Assembly (NCBI GenBank): GCA_900108205.1
Contig: FNUU01000008.1
Location: 79,169-143,168 of the forward strand
Reading direction: 5' to 3'
DNA length: 64,000 nucleotides
From: Eubacterium ruminantium
GTDB taxonomy: Bacteria > Bacillota > Clostridia > Lachnospirales > Lachnospiraceae
Positions 1 through 7,673 of the stretch are shown here, one piece after another. The notes under the pieces were generated by a model that saw only the letters and a list, made by a program, of their open reading frames with translations, was not told where the DNA came from and searched no databases. Made by a program: the position numbers and the translations under genes. The first letter of the stretch is position 1. Each line of letters opens with the position of its first letter.

Positions 1-124
1 AACATATGACTTTGATTCCGAAACCGACGGCTGCGTAACTGTACGTGACAGAGACACAATGGAGCAGGAAAGAGTAAAGATTTCAGAACTTCGTGATTAT
101 TTCGAGAAGAAGATGGAATTTTAG
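1..124 (+). CDS. glyQS: Glycyl-tRNA synthetase, C-terminal end (partial)
   Basis: Only the last 40 codons are in the window, read from base 2 to the TAG at 122-124. The tail contains [15 protein letters not shown], characteristic of the end of the anticodon-binding domain of the single-chain dimeric glycyl-tRNA synthetase, which charges tRNA-Gly in the cytoplasm. Its position just before ppdK agrees with gene order I associate with Lachnospiraceae. The upstream part cannot be assessed. Confidence 0.85.
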   Translation, partial: TYDFDSETDGCVTVRDRDTMEQERVKISELRDYFEKKMEF

Positions 125-185
125 TTTATTAGTTGTATTTTTATTTCTATTTTTGAAATAAAATGTTTCATATTGGTTAAAAATA

Positions 186-194
186 TGTTATAAT
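186..194 (+). promoter_or_regulatory. Extended -10 promoter of ppdK
   Basis: TGTTATAAT is an extended -10 element (TATAAT at 189-194, TG at 186-187). The -35 position (166-171, TTTCAT) is weak, which fits an extended -10 promoter. The start of transcription would be near base 201, giving a leader of about 160 nt. The 15-mer AAAATATGTTATAAT recurs at the glnN promoter (30798-30812). Confidence 0.65.
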
Positions 195-200
195 TCTTGT

Positions 201-340
201 TACGAATGCGGGGGCTTGCAATAAGCTCCGTCAGGCCGATGATTTCGGATTCAGCCCTGTTAGCTGGATTCGTTATTCGGGTGCCTTCTATAAGGCGGAT
301 GCGGTACGCATTTCTCCGTTAGTTATAAAAACATAATAAT
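201..340 (+). promoter_or_regulatory. Structured 5' leader of ppdK
   Basis: The untranslated leader can fold into several helices seen directly in the sequence: ACGAAT 202-207 with ATTCGT 268-273 as a closing stem; GGGGCTT 211-217 with AAGCTCC 223-229; CAGG-CCGA 232-239 with TCGG 245-248 and CCTG 256-259; GCCTT 283-287 with AAGGC 292-296; and ATGCG 299-303 with CGCAT 307-311. It is much richer in G and C than the flanking spacer. It does not match a riboswitch or T-box that I recognise, and there is no U-run before the gene. The ribosome binding site AGGAGG is at 345-350. It may be a cis-regulatory RNA or a small RNA made from this promoter. Confidence 0.5.
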
Positions 341-360
341 TCTTAGGAGGTAGTAACAAA

Positions 361-3000
361 ATGGCAAGAAAATGGGTCTACATGTTCAGCGAAGGTGATA
401 TGAGCATGCGTAATCTTCTTGGCGGTAAGGGCGCAAACCTTGCAGAGATGACAAGCATTGGTCTTCCTGTTCCACAGGGATTCACTATTACAACAGAGGC
501 TTGTACTCAGTATTATGAGGATGGCCGTAAGATCAATGATGAGATCATGGCACAGGCTATGGAAGGCGTAGCTAAGATGGAAGAGATCAACGGAAAGAAA
601 TTCGGTGATCTTAATAATCCTCTTCTTGTATCAGTTCGTTCAGGAGCAAGAGCTTCAATGCCGGGTATGATGGATACAATCCTTAACCTTGGTCTTAATG
701 ATGAAGTTGTTGCTGCTATGATCGCAGGAAATCCGGATCCAGCATTTGAGAGATTTGTATACGATTCATATCGTCGTTTTATCCAGATGTTCTCTGACGT
801 TGTTATGGAAGTTGGTAAGAAGTATTTCGAGCAGCTTATCGACAAGATGAAGGAAGAGAAGGGTGTTAAGTTTGACGTTGAGCTTACAGCAGCAGATCTT
901 AAGACTCTGGCTGAGCAGTTCAAGGCTGAGTATAAGAAGCAGTTAGGTGAGGACTTCCCTTCAGATCCAGTTGTTCAGCTTAAGCTTGCTATCGAGGCTG
1001 TATTCCGTTCATGGGATAACCCTCGTGCAAATGTTTACCGTCGTGACAATGATATCCCTTATTCATGGGGTACAGCTGTTAACGTAATGCCTATGGTATT
1101 CGGTAACCTTAACAATGAATCAGGAACTGGTGTTGCATTTACTCGTGATCCTGCAACAGGTGAAAATAAGCTTATGGGTGAGTTCCTCATCAACGCACAG
1201 GGCGAGGACGTAGTTGCCGGTGTTCGTACACCAATGCCTATCGCTCAGATGGAGAAGGAATTCCCAGAAGCATATGCTGATTTCCTTAAGGTATGTGAGA
1301 CACTTGAGAATCACTACCATGATATGCAGGATATGGAGTTCACAGTTGAGAATAAGAAGCTTTACATGCTTCAGTGTAGAAATGGTAAGAGAACAGCTCC
1401 TGCAGCTCTTAAGATTGCTTGTGACCTTGTTGATGAAGGACATAAGACACCTGAAGAAGCAGTAGCTATGATCGATCCTCGTAACCTTGATACACTTCTT
1501 CACCCACAGTTTGATGCTAAGGCTCTTAAGGCAGCTACACCACTTGGCAAGGGACTTGGAGCTTCTCCTGGTGCTGCTTGCGGTAAGGTTGTATTTACTG
1601 CTGATGATGCTGTTGCATGGGCTGCAAAGGGAGAGAAGGTTGTACTTGTAAGACTTGAGACATCTCCAGAAGATATCACAGGTATGAAGAGTGCACAGGG
1701 TATCCTTACAGTTCGTGGTGGTATGACATCACATGCTGCCGTTGTTGCTCGTGGTATGGGTACATGCTGTGTATCAGGATGCGGCGACATCAATATGGAT
1801 GAAGAGAATAAGAAGTTCACACTTGGTGGTGTTGAGTTCGTTGAGGGTTCAGAGATCTCTATCGATGGTACAACAGGTAACATCTATCAGGGACTTATCC
1901 CAACAGTTGATGCTCAGATCGCTGGTGAGTTTGGACGTATAATGGCTTGGGCTGATCAGTTCAGAAAGCTCAAGGTTCGTACAAATGCTGATACACCTGC
2001 TGACGCAAAGAAGGCTCGTGAGCTTGGCGCAGAGGGTATCGGACTTTGCCGTACAGAGCATATGTTCTTTGAAGAAGACAGAATTGCTGCATTCAGAGAG
2101 ATGATCTGTGCAGATACAGTAGAAGCAAGAGAGAAGGCACTCGATAAGATCCTTCCATATCAGCAGAGCGACTTCAAGGCACTCTATGAGGCACTTGAGG
2201 GATGTCCTGTTACAATCAGATTCCTTGATCCACCTCTTCATGAGTTCGTTCCTCATGAGGAAGCAGAGCAGATCAAGCTTGCTAATGACCTTGGAAAGAC
2301 ACTTGATGAGGTTAAGGCAATCGTTGAGTCTCTCAAGGAGTTCAACCCTATGATGGGTCACAGAGGATGCCGTCTTGCAGTTACATATCCTGAAATCGCT
2401 AAGATGCAGACTAAGGCAGTTATTCGTGCAGCTATCGAGGTTCAGAAGGCACACGCTGACTGGACAGTTAAGCCTGAGATCATGATCCCACTTACATGTG
2501 AGGTTAAGGAGCTTAAGTTCGTTAAGAAGGTAGTTGTAGAGACAGCTGACGCTGAGATCGCTGCTGCAGGCGTTAATCTTGAATATGAAGTTGGTACAAT
2601 GATCGAGATCCCAAGAGCTGCTCTTACAGCTGATGAGATCGCTGCAGAGGCAGACTTCTTCTGCTTCGGTACAAATGACCTTACACAGATGACATTTGGT
2701 TTCTCAAGAGATGATGCCGGTAAGTTCCTTGATGCTTACTATGATACAAAGATCTTTGAGAACGATCCATTTGCTAAGCTCGACCAGACAGGTGTTGGTA
2801 AGCTTATGAAGATGGCTATCGATCTTGGTAAGCCGGTTAACTCTAAGCTTCACTTCGGTATCTGTGGTGAGCACGGTGGAGATCCTTCATCTGTTGAGTT
2901 CTGCCACAAGATTGGTCTTGATTATGTATCATGTTCACCATTCCGTGTACCTGTAGCAAGACTTGCTGCAGCACAGGCTGCTATTGCTGACAAGCAGTAA
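361..3000 (+). CDS. ppdK: Pyruvate, phosphate dikinase
   Basis: The 879-residue protein has the full length of the family. It interconverts pyruvate, ATP and phosphate with PEP, AMP and pyrophosphate in the cytoplasm, and in many anaerobes serves pyrophosphate-linked glycolysis. An N-terminal ATP-grasp half is followed by the swivelling phosphohistidine domain with GGMTSHAAVVARGMG, whose His458 should carry the phosphate. The C-terminal PEP/pyruvate barrel has FGTNDLTQMTFGFSRDD and GICGEHGGDP with Cys835 as the probable acid/base. AGGAGG lies ten bases before the ATG. Codon use is strongly biased, as expected of a highly expressed gene. It is a single-gene unit with its own leader and terminator. 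Confidence 0.98.
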   Translation: MARKWVYMFSEGDMSMRNLLGGKGANLAEMTSIGLPVPQGFTITTEACTQYYEDGRKINDEIMAQAMEGVAKMEEINGKKFGDLNNPLLVSVRSGARASMPGMMDTILNLGLNDEVVAAMIAGNPDPAFERFVYDSYRRFIQMFSDVVMEVGKKYFEQLIDKMKEEKGVKFDVELTAADLKTLAEQFKAEYKKQLGEDFPSDPVVQLKLAIEAVFRSWDNPRANVYRRDNDIPYSWGTAVNVMPMVFGNLNNESGTGVAFTRDPATGENKLMGEFLINAQGEDVVAGVRTPMPIAQMEKEFPEAYADFLKVCETLENHYHDMQDMEFTVENKKLYMLQCRNGKRTAPAALKIACDLVDEGHKTPEEAVAMIDPRNLDTLLHPQFDAKALKAATPLGKGLGASPGAACGKVVFTADDAVAWAAKGEKVVLVRLETSPEDITGMKSAQGILTVRGGMTSHAAVVARGMGTCCVSGCGDINMDEENKKFTLGGVEFVEGSEISIDGTTGNIYQGLIPTVDAQIAGEFGRIMAWADQFRKLKVRTNADTPADAKKARELGAEGIGLCRTEHMFFEEDRIAAFREMICADTVEAREKALDKILPYQQSDFKALYEALEGCPVTIRFLDPPLHEFVPHEEAEQIKLANDLGKTLDEVKAIVESLKEFNPMMGHRGCRLAVTYPEIAKMQTKAVIRAAIEVQKAHADWTVKPEIMIPLTCEVKELKFVKKVVVETADAEIAAAGVNLEYEVGTMIEIPRAALTADEIAAEADFFCFGTNDLTQMTFGFSRDDAGKFLDAYYDTKIFENDPFAKLDQTGVGKLMKMAIDLGKPVNSKLHFGICGEHGGDPSSVEFCHKIGLDYVSCSPFRVPVARLAAAQAAIADKQ

Positions 3001-3026
3001 TTAATTGAAATTACTTTAAATTTATA

Positions 3027-3058
3027 ATCCAGGTTCCCATGTGGAGCCTGGATTTTTT
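3027..3058 (+). terminator. Rho-independent terminator of ppdK
   Basis: ATCCAGG (3027-3033) pairs with CCTGGAT (3047-3053), with inner TCC/GGA pairs, and is followed by six T residues. It is 27 bases after the ppdK stop. Confidence 0.92.
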
Positions 3059-3129
3059 GCATTAGCATAAAAATAAACCACCTGCTATGCAGGTGTGTTC
3101 TCAGACAGCTTTAGCTTCAAGTAAAAAAA

Positions 3130-3330
3130 CCTCCAGTGCTATAATGAGTGCAGGTTCGCCAACCGCACTGATAATTGCACTGGAGGTATCCATATAGACA
3201 AAAACAGCTTAGCTCATACCATGTGGAAATGTAAGTACCATTACGGAAAAAATAAAGGTAAAAGTGCAATCCTAAATGATTTGGTTATAAAAAACCAAAA
3301 AATGGTTATTGACAACCAAAGAATCTGGTG
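3130..3330 (+). mobile_element. Remnant of an IS200/IS605-type element (left end and TnpA N-terminus)
   Basis: An imperfect hairpin with perfect outer arms CCTCCAGTGC (3130-3139) and GCACTGGAGG (3177-3186), and inner GTGC/GGTT and AACC/GCAC pairs, resembles the subterminal structure of IS200-type elements. From 3194 the reading IDKNSLAHTMWKCKYH is very close to the conserved N-terminus of IS200 TnpA (Met-Asp-Lys-Asn-Ser-Leu). The start codon is now ATA, the HUH core that should follow is missing, and the frame continues only to a TGA near 3329. It is therefore a dead relic that now lies just upstream of the methyltransferase promoter. Confidence 0.7.
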
Positions 3331-3372
3331 ATATATTTTATTTATCAGATAACGACATGGTTATATATAACC
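3283..3372 (+). promoter_or_regulatory. Methyltransferase promoter with three GGTT-N6-AACC sites
   Basis: A near-consensus promoter is visible: TTGACA at 3309-3314, a 17-base spacer, then TATATT at 3332-3337. Three copies of GGTTATNNNNAACC surround it. Site 1 (3283-3296) is upstream and has longer arms, TTTGGTT and AACCAAA. Site 2 (3304-3317) covers the -35 box. Site 3 (3359-3372) is in the leader and abuts the ribosome binding site AAAGGAGG. Sites 1 and 2 start 21 bases apart, about two helical turns. This is an operator-like arrangement. Confidence 0.8.
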
Positions 3373-3386
3373 AAAGGAGGAGACCC

Positions 3387-5108
3387 ATGTTAGATAGAAA
3401 CGAAATTAGAAAGATTGATGCTAAGGTTGTAAGTGAAATTAGCTGGAAGATAGCAAACTTTATGAGAGGGATGGCACCGGCAGATCCGCAGCTGAATTTT
3501 GTTCTTGTGTACCTTGCATACTTAGCAGTAACAAACGAGATTGATAATATTGATGATCTGCTATTCTTCATTGAGGATAAGATTTCAGAGCAAAGAGTAA
3601 TGTTTGCAAAGGAAATTGCTAGAGAAAATATAGAGACAGCAATCCAGCTTTCAAAAGCATTTTCAGAAATAGATTTGCTTACATATTTGTTTGTATTTCC
3701 TAGAGAAGGTGCTGGAAAACTTGGTGGAGAATATGGAACTCCAGAATCACTTTCAAAGCTTGCGCTTAGGGTTTTGGATATTAAAGAGAATGAAAAAGTT
3801 GCAGATTTTGGAAGTGGTGCCGGTGATTTTATTACTCTTGCTACAGAAGGACGTGAAAGAAATTCATTCTATGGAATAGAGCTTAATACTTATTCTCATG
3901 AGATATCAAAGATAAGAGCAGAGCTTTTTGCTGATAATACAGAGCTTGAGCTTGGCGATATGTTTGCGGTTTCTATGGATAGAAAATTTGATAAGATTTT
4001 TTCCAATTATCCATTTGGAATGAGGCTTATTCATCTGCAGACTGGATCAGATTACATAGATGATCTTCACAAGAGGATGCCTGAAATTAAGAGAGCAACA
4101 TCATCTGATTGGATCTTTAATTCTCTCATCTTTGATCATCTTACTGATTCCGGTAAAGCAGTTGCTATTATGACTAATGGAAGTACATGGAATAGCATTG
4201 ATCAGAAAATCCGTGAATATTTTATCAGAAATGGATATGTTGAAGCTGTTATTTCTCTTCCTGCAAAGCTGTTTGAGTTTACAAATATTCCGACAACTAT
4301 GATTGTTCTTAGCAGAGGTAATAAGGGAGTAAGGCTTGTTGATGCTACAGCTTTATGTGAGCAGGGAAGAAGACAGAATATCATCACTGACGAAAATATT
4401 GAGCATATCATCAGTCTCTTAAAAGATGATGGGGAAGAGACAATTACTGTAGATTTGAAAACCCTACAGGATAATGAATTTGTGCTTAATCCATCAAGAT
4501 ATCTTGAAAAGACAGTTGAGATTGAAGATGGTGTAGAACTTGGTAGCTTGATGAAGCGTATCACCAGAGGTGCGCCTCTTAAGGCAAGTGAGCTTGATGA
4601 AATGGTTTCAGAAGAGCCAACAGATACTCAGTATCTTATGCTCGCCAATATTCAGAACGGGATGATTTCTGAGGACTTACCATATCTTAAAGAGCTGGAT
4701 TCAAAGCTTGATAAATATTGCATTGGAAATAGAAATCTTCTGCTTTCAAAGAACGGTGCACCATTCAAGGTTGCAGTTGCTGAGGTTGAGGAAGGAAGAA
4801 AGATTTTAGGAAATAGTAATCTTTTTATCATTGAGTTAGATCAAGAAAAGGTTAATCCATATTTCCTGAAGGCATTCTTTGATAGCGAAGTAGGAGTTGC
4901 TGTTCTTAAGTCAATTGTTGTAGGAGCAACAATTCCAAATATCTCAGCAGAGTCACTTAAGAAGCTGATTGTTCCATTGCCATCAATGGAAAAACAAAAT
5001 GAAATTGCAAATATGTATCAGGCAAAGCAGGATGAGATAAAAGTGTTGCAGCTAAAGATTCAGAAAGCACAAAACGATTTGAGAGGTATCTTCGGGGAGG
5101 TGAAGTGA
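3387..5108 (+). CDS. Fused type I-like N6-adenine DNA methyltransferase with single specificity domain
   Basis: The 573-residue protein combines an HsdM-like half and an HsdS-like half. The AdoMet site is ADFGSGAGDF near residues 140-150 and the catalytic motif IV is NYPF at residue 207, a variant of NPPF. From about residue 395 there is one target-recognition domain, ending in PLPSMEKQNEIANMYQ and a helical tail typical of HsdS. With one recognition domain, the protein probably dimerises and recognises a symmetrical split sequence. The ATG at 3387 is chosen because AGGAGG lies eight bases upstream; an in-frame TTG at 3309 would sit inside the promoter. No restriction subunit or translocase is next to it, so it looks like an orphan or regulatory modification enzyme. 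Confidence 0.85.
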   Translation: MLDRNEIRKIDAKVVSEISWKIANFMRGMAPADPQLNFVLVYLAYLAVTNEIDNIDDLLFFIEDKISEQRVMFAKEIARENIETAIQLSKAFSEIDLLTYLFVFPREGAGKLGGEYGTPESLSKLALRVLDIKENEKVADFGSGAGDFITLATEGRERNSFYGIELNTYSHEISKIRAELFADNTELELGDMFAVSMDRKFDKIFSNYPFGMRLIHLQTGSDYIDDLHKRMPEIKRATSSDWIFNSLIFDHLTDSGKAVAIMTNGSTWNSIDQKIREYFIRNGYVEAVISLPAKLFEFTNIPTTMIVLSRGNKGVRLVDATALCEQGRRQNIITDENIEHIISLLKDDGEETITVDLKTLQDNEFVLNPSRYLEKTVEIEDGVELGSLMKRITRGAPLKASELDEMVSEEPTDTQYLMLANIQNGMISEDLPYLKELDSKLDKYCIGNRNLLLSKNGAPFKVAVAEVEEGRKILGNSNLFIIELDQEKVNPYFLKAFFDSEVGVAVLKSIVVGATIPNISAESLKKLIVPLPSMEKQNEIANMYQAKQDEIKVLQLKIQKAQNDLRGIFGEVK

Positions 5109-5109
5109 T

Positions 5110-5637
5110 ATGTTGTCTATTGAAGAATTATCAGAACTTGAAGACGCTATCATGGAAGTTTTGCCCGACAAGATAACACAGATTTTATCAAGAGCTAATA
5201 GAAGTGGCGAGCTTGAAGAATTATTGAAGATCCTCGGGTTATCAGATCTTCTTGGTGGAGAAAATCAGTTTGAAACATACAAGGATGGCAAGATAGTTGT
5301 AGTCGGTGGAACCGAAGTTAAGGAAGAGGTTCTGGCATCTATTGGCAAGCAGCTAGGCATTGATAAAAAGCGATTTGAGTTTTGCTTGGATTATAAAGAC
5401 GCACAAAAATATGACTTCAGAAAAATGCAGTATGCTCCGCAGTATCGAGTGGTCCTATTCGGACCTACTCCGCATAGTGGTCATGGTAAGGGAGATAGCG
5501 GAAGTATTATTGCAGAGATTGAAAAGTCAGATGCGTATCCAAGAGTTGAGCGATTAATGAGAGGACAGGAGCTAAAAATTACAAAATCAAACTTCAGAGA
5601 AATGCTCGAAAAGCTCATAGATGAAGACTATATATGA
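5110..5637 (+). CDS. Conserved-looking hypothetical partner of the methyltransferase
   Basis: This 175-residue protein starts one base after the methyltransferase stop, with GGGAGGTG 8-15 bases upstream, so the two are almost certainly co-translated. I do not recognise the family. The first 50 residues are helical and acidic. From about residue 60 there is an alpha/beta pattern: KIVVVGGTEV, then an Asp-rich middle, then VVLFGPTPHSGHGKGDS. The two hydrophobic strands and the Gly/His-rich loop faintly recall Rossmann-like DUF2325 proteins, but this is only an impression. It could be a regulator, a DNA-binding partner or an effector. Confidence 0.7.
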   Translation: MLSIEELSELEDAIMEVLPDKITQILSRANRSGELEELLKILGLSDLLGGENQFETYKDGKIVVVGGTEVKEEVLASIGKQLGIDKKRFEFCLDYKDAQKYDFRKMQYAPQYRVVLFGPTPHSGHGKGDSGSIIAEIEKSDAYPRVERLMRGQELKITKSNFREMLEKLIDEDYI

Positions 5638-5696
5638 TATACTGATGATAAGATTGTTGTTGAGGATAAAGCTAAGAGGTATTCAACAAAAAGGTT

Positions 5697-5981
5697 TTGA
5701 TAGTAATTGCACCGCAAGCTGAATTGCCGGTAAAAGATACTATCGTTACGATGGCTAAGAATTTTGAAATGAACTCTCTTCAGATGCGCACCAAGCTCAT
5801 TGAAGGGTTTTCAATTGAGATGAGCTTTGAAAAATTGGAGACGGTCATTAATTTTTTAAAGGATAACAGGATTACATATAAGGTAGAAGGTTATGAGGAT
5901 TTAAAAAAGAAGTATCCTTTTTATTCGGAGTGCGGATATCCATATTCTCATATGCAGTTTTACTTGAGGAATGATAAGTGA
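5697..5981 (+). CDS. Small hypothetical protein
   Basis: A 94-residue frame starts at a TTG with a weak AAAAGG in front; the next ATG (5751) has no ribosome binding site. The preceding stretch 5638-5696 also reads as a short open peptide (YTDDKIVVEDKAKRYSTKRF), so the start may have been lost or the gene shortened. It is a soluble alpha/beta-looking protein with no motif I recognise. It overlaps the next gene by four bases (GTGA), which argues that it is translated. Confidence 0.5.
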   Translation: MIVIAPQAELPVKDTIVTMAKNFEMNSLQMRTKLIEGFSIEMSFEKLETVINFLKDNRITYKVEGYEDLKKKYPFYSECGYPYSHMQFYLRNDK

Positions 5982-6469
5982 TCAAATCATACCTTATTGA
6001 TGGTAAGGAGATGTTTCAATTGATTGATACTAATGTAATTGAAAAAGCTTTAATAGACAAATGTATTGAACTGTATCTTGGTGTGCTTTCGGAACGCGAA
6101 GAAATAGAGGCCAGGAAAACGGACAATCGCATAGATTATGGTATTCCTCCAAGGCATATGTTTTTAAGAGAGTACGATGCGGTAAAGAAGACGGAACACT
6201 TTTACAAGCGTACTTTTGCTAAGGCATGGATATATAAGGACGGCGAGCTTGTGCCTAAGCAGGAAGATGTGACCTCCGATGAAGATATGGAAATATCCGG
6301 CATGTATTATAAACGAGCAACAGGAGACTTTTACTGGGATATTGAGAACAGGAAGGCTTTTGTAAATATGTCGTATGGTCCCAGGTATGGGAGGGGCTAT
6401 TCGTATGATATCCGATTGGAAGGAAATAAAATCATCCTTGAAAATGAGGATGTATTGTGGGTGTCCTGA
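5978..6469 (+). CDS. Small acidic hypothetical protein, possibly immunity-type
   Basis: The 163-residue protein starts at a GTG overlapping the previous stop. It is acidic and soluble, with many aromatic residues in the second half (GMYYKRATGDFYWDIENR, YGPRYGRGYSYD). No signal peptide or membrane segment is seen. Size, acidity and the surrounding run of unrelated small genes are typical of immunity proteins of polymorphic toxin systems, but no toxin is present and I cannot name a family. Confidence 0.6.
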   Translation: MIKSYLIDGKEMFQLIDTNVIEKALIDKCIELYLGVLSEREEIEARKTDNRIDYGIPPRHMFLREYDAVKKTEHFYKRTFAKAWIYKDGELVPKQEDVTSDEDMEISGMYYKRATGDFYWDIENRKAFVNMSYGPRYGRGYSYDIRLEGNKIILENEDVLWVS

Positions 6470-6490
6470 GCAACATACTGGGGGTGAAAA

Positions 6491-6850
6491 ATGTGGCCAT
6501 ATGATGATCATAGCGAAGAAGAGTATTATAAAGTAATTCGATTTGTCGAGGACTATGCTGTTTCTTTAGGAGCAGAGTATGTTTGCACCAAAGAGGAGAA
6601 GTTTACAACGAGTGTGGGCGATAAGACTATCACAGAAACATCCAATATGAGGATTTTCAAGTATGGAGATGAGTATTTCTGGGTAGAGCATCATTTTCTT
6701 GCAGATTGTCCCTTTATGGTATTTTCATTTGGAGACACCATAGAGAGCATTTTTGATGATATGGATCCTTTTCCGTATAATCTGGATAAGGATGAGCTGA
6801 AGGCAGAGGTCAGGTACTCGCTGGGGATTGAGGAGTATCTTAAAGCATAA
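6491..6850 (+). CDS. Small acidic hypothetical protein, possibly immunity-type
   Basis: A 119-residue acidic protein with GGGGTG five bases before the ATG, 21 bases after the previous gene. It has a helical N-terminus and a beta-rich middle (NMRIFKYGDEYFWVEHHFL). It is not recognisably related to its neighbours, and no catalytic motif is seen. The immunity interpretation rests only on context and composition. Confidence 0.6.
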   Translation: MWPYDDHSEEEYYKVIRFVEDYAVSLGAEYVCTKEEKFTTSVGDKTITETSNMRIFKYGDEYFWVEHHFLADCPFMVFSFGDTIESIFDDMDPFPYNLDKDELKAEVRYSLGIEEYLKA

Positions 6851-6942
6851 GGAAAGTGGATTAGTCTATGAAAAAGACCGGCAGGTATGAGATGCTTTAT
6901 ATATCGAGGTTGGTAAGATAATAGAGTAAGGTGGATAAATGA

Positions 6943-7542
6943 ATGTATCTTTGCAATGATAAGTGGGAAATTGAAATCGATGAAATAAACTACAATCCTG
7001 AGTCAGCAGATAATTCTGTTCATCCGGATATGTATGTTATGATCTGCGATGATTATTCTAAAATGCTTTGTGTGAGTGCTTCGAATGTTTCTCATACGTT
7101 AGAAAAGAAGATTGTATTAAAGGTTTCGTTTTTCACGCCACATGATGAATATGCTTTCATAGAAGATAACAGTCTGTTTTTGTTTTTAAATGATACAGTC
7201 TGTGAATATGATATGCAAACCGGAGAAATGATAAATAAAAAAAGTATGGATTTTACGGGAACTCTCTTTTCGGTTTATAGATATCAGCAGGACTTCATAA
7301 TGTATTGTGAAATGGACATTATCAGAATGACACGAAAACTTGATGTCGTATGGGATTTTGGTGCCAGAGATATTTTTGTGAGATATCAGGGAGAAGAACC
7401 GGCTTTTGAGATGATGCCGGATAGGATTAGATTATATGATTTCTCTGACAATTATTACGAGATAGACTATGATGGAAAAGTCATAAAGGATAGAGATTCT
7501 AAACAATCTGAAGACAGACAAAGCAAAGAAGTCTGCACTTGA
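6943..7542 (+). CDS. Hypothetical beta-rich protein, possibly immunity-type
   Basis: The 199-residue protein begins MYLCNDKWEIEIDEINYNPE, with AAGGTGG 8-14 bases upstream. Alternating beta strands (DYSKMLCVSASNV, IVLKVSFFTPHDEYAFIED, LFLFLNDTVCEYDMQTGE) look like blades of a small propeller or a beta sandwich. Composition is acidic and there is no signal peptide. The preceding 6851-6942 contains only a possible 17-codon peptide (ATG at 6868). Function unknown. Confidence 0.6.
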   Translation: MYLCNDKWEIEIDEINYNPESADNSVHPDMYVMICDDYSKMLCVSASNVSHTLEKKIVLKVSFFTPHDEYAFIEDNSLFLFLNDTVCEYDMQTGEMINKKSMDFTGTLFSVYRYQQDFIMYCEMDIIRMTRKLDVVWDFGARDIFVRYQGEEPAFEMMPDRIRLYDFSDNYYEIDYDGKVIKDRDSKQSEDRQSKEVCT

Positions 7543-7633
7543 AATGCTAAAACAGATTCAGATTCTTGAGAGCTAGAGTACAAAAATTTTTCAAAGATTT
7601 TACCGACAGTGTTGACACGATTTGATTTGTATC

Positions 7634-7654
7634 GAACAAAAATGCGGAATCCGC
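7634..7654 (+). repeat. Upstream copy of the AAA ATPase palindrome
   Basis: GAACAAAAATGCGGAATCCGC differs by one base from the left two-thirds of the palindrome at 7707-7741, about 73 bases downstream. The two copies flank the promoter, one upstream and one just downstream. Confidence 0.75.
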
Positions 7655-7673
7655 AAAAATGTCGATTAGAGTA

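Noticed and set aside
206..319. A 38-codon open frame inside the ppdK leader (ATG at 206, reading MRGLAISSVRPM and onward).
   Set aside because: It would start only a few bases after the transcription start without a ribosome binding site, uses codons rare in the neighbours (CGG, GGG), and coincides with the helices; the structured-RNA reading explains the sequence better.
1120..2454. Long minus-strand frames opposite ppdK.
   Set aside because: They are antisense shadows created by the strong codon bias of ppdK; no ribosome binding sites or recognisable motifs.
3387..5637. Complete type I restriction-modification, BREX or DISARM system.
   Set aside because: No HsdR, PglX/PglZ, BrxC or DrmA-like gene is present near the methyltransferase.
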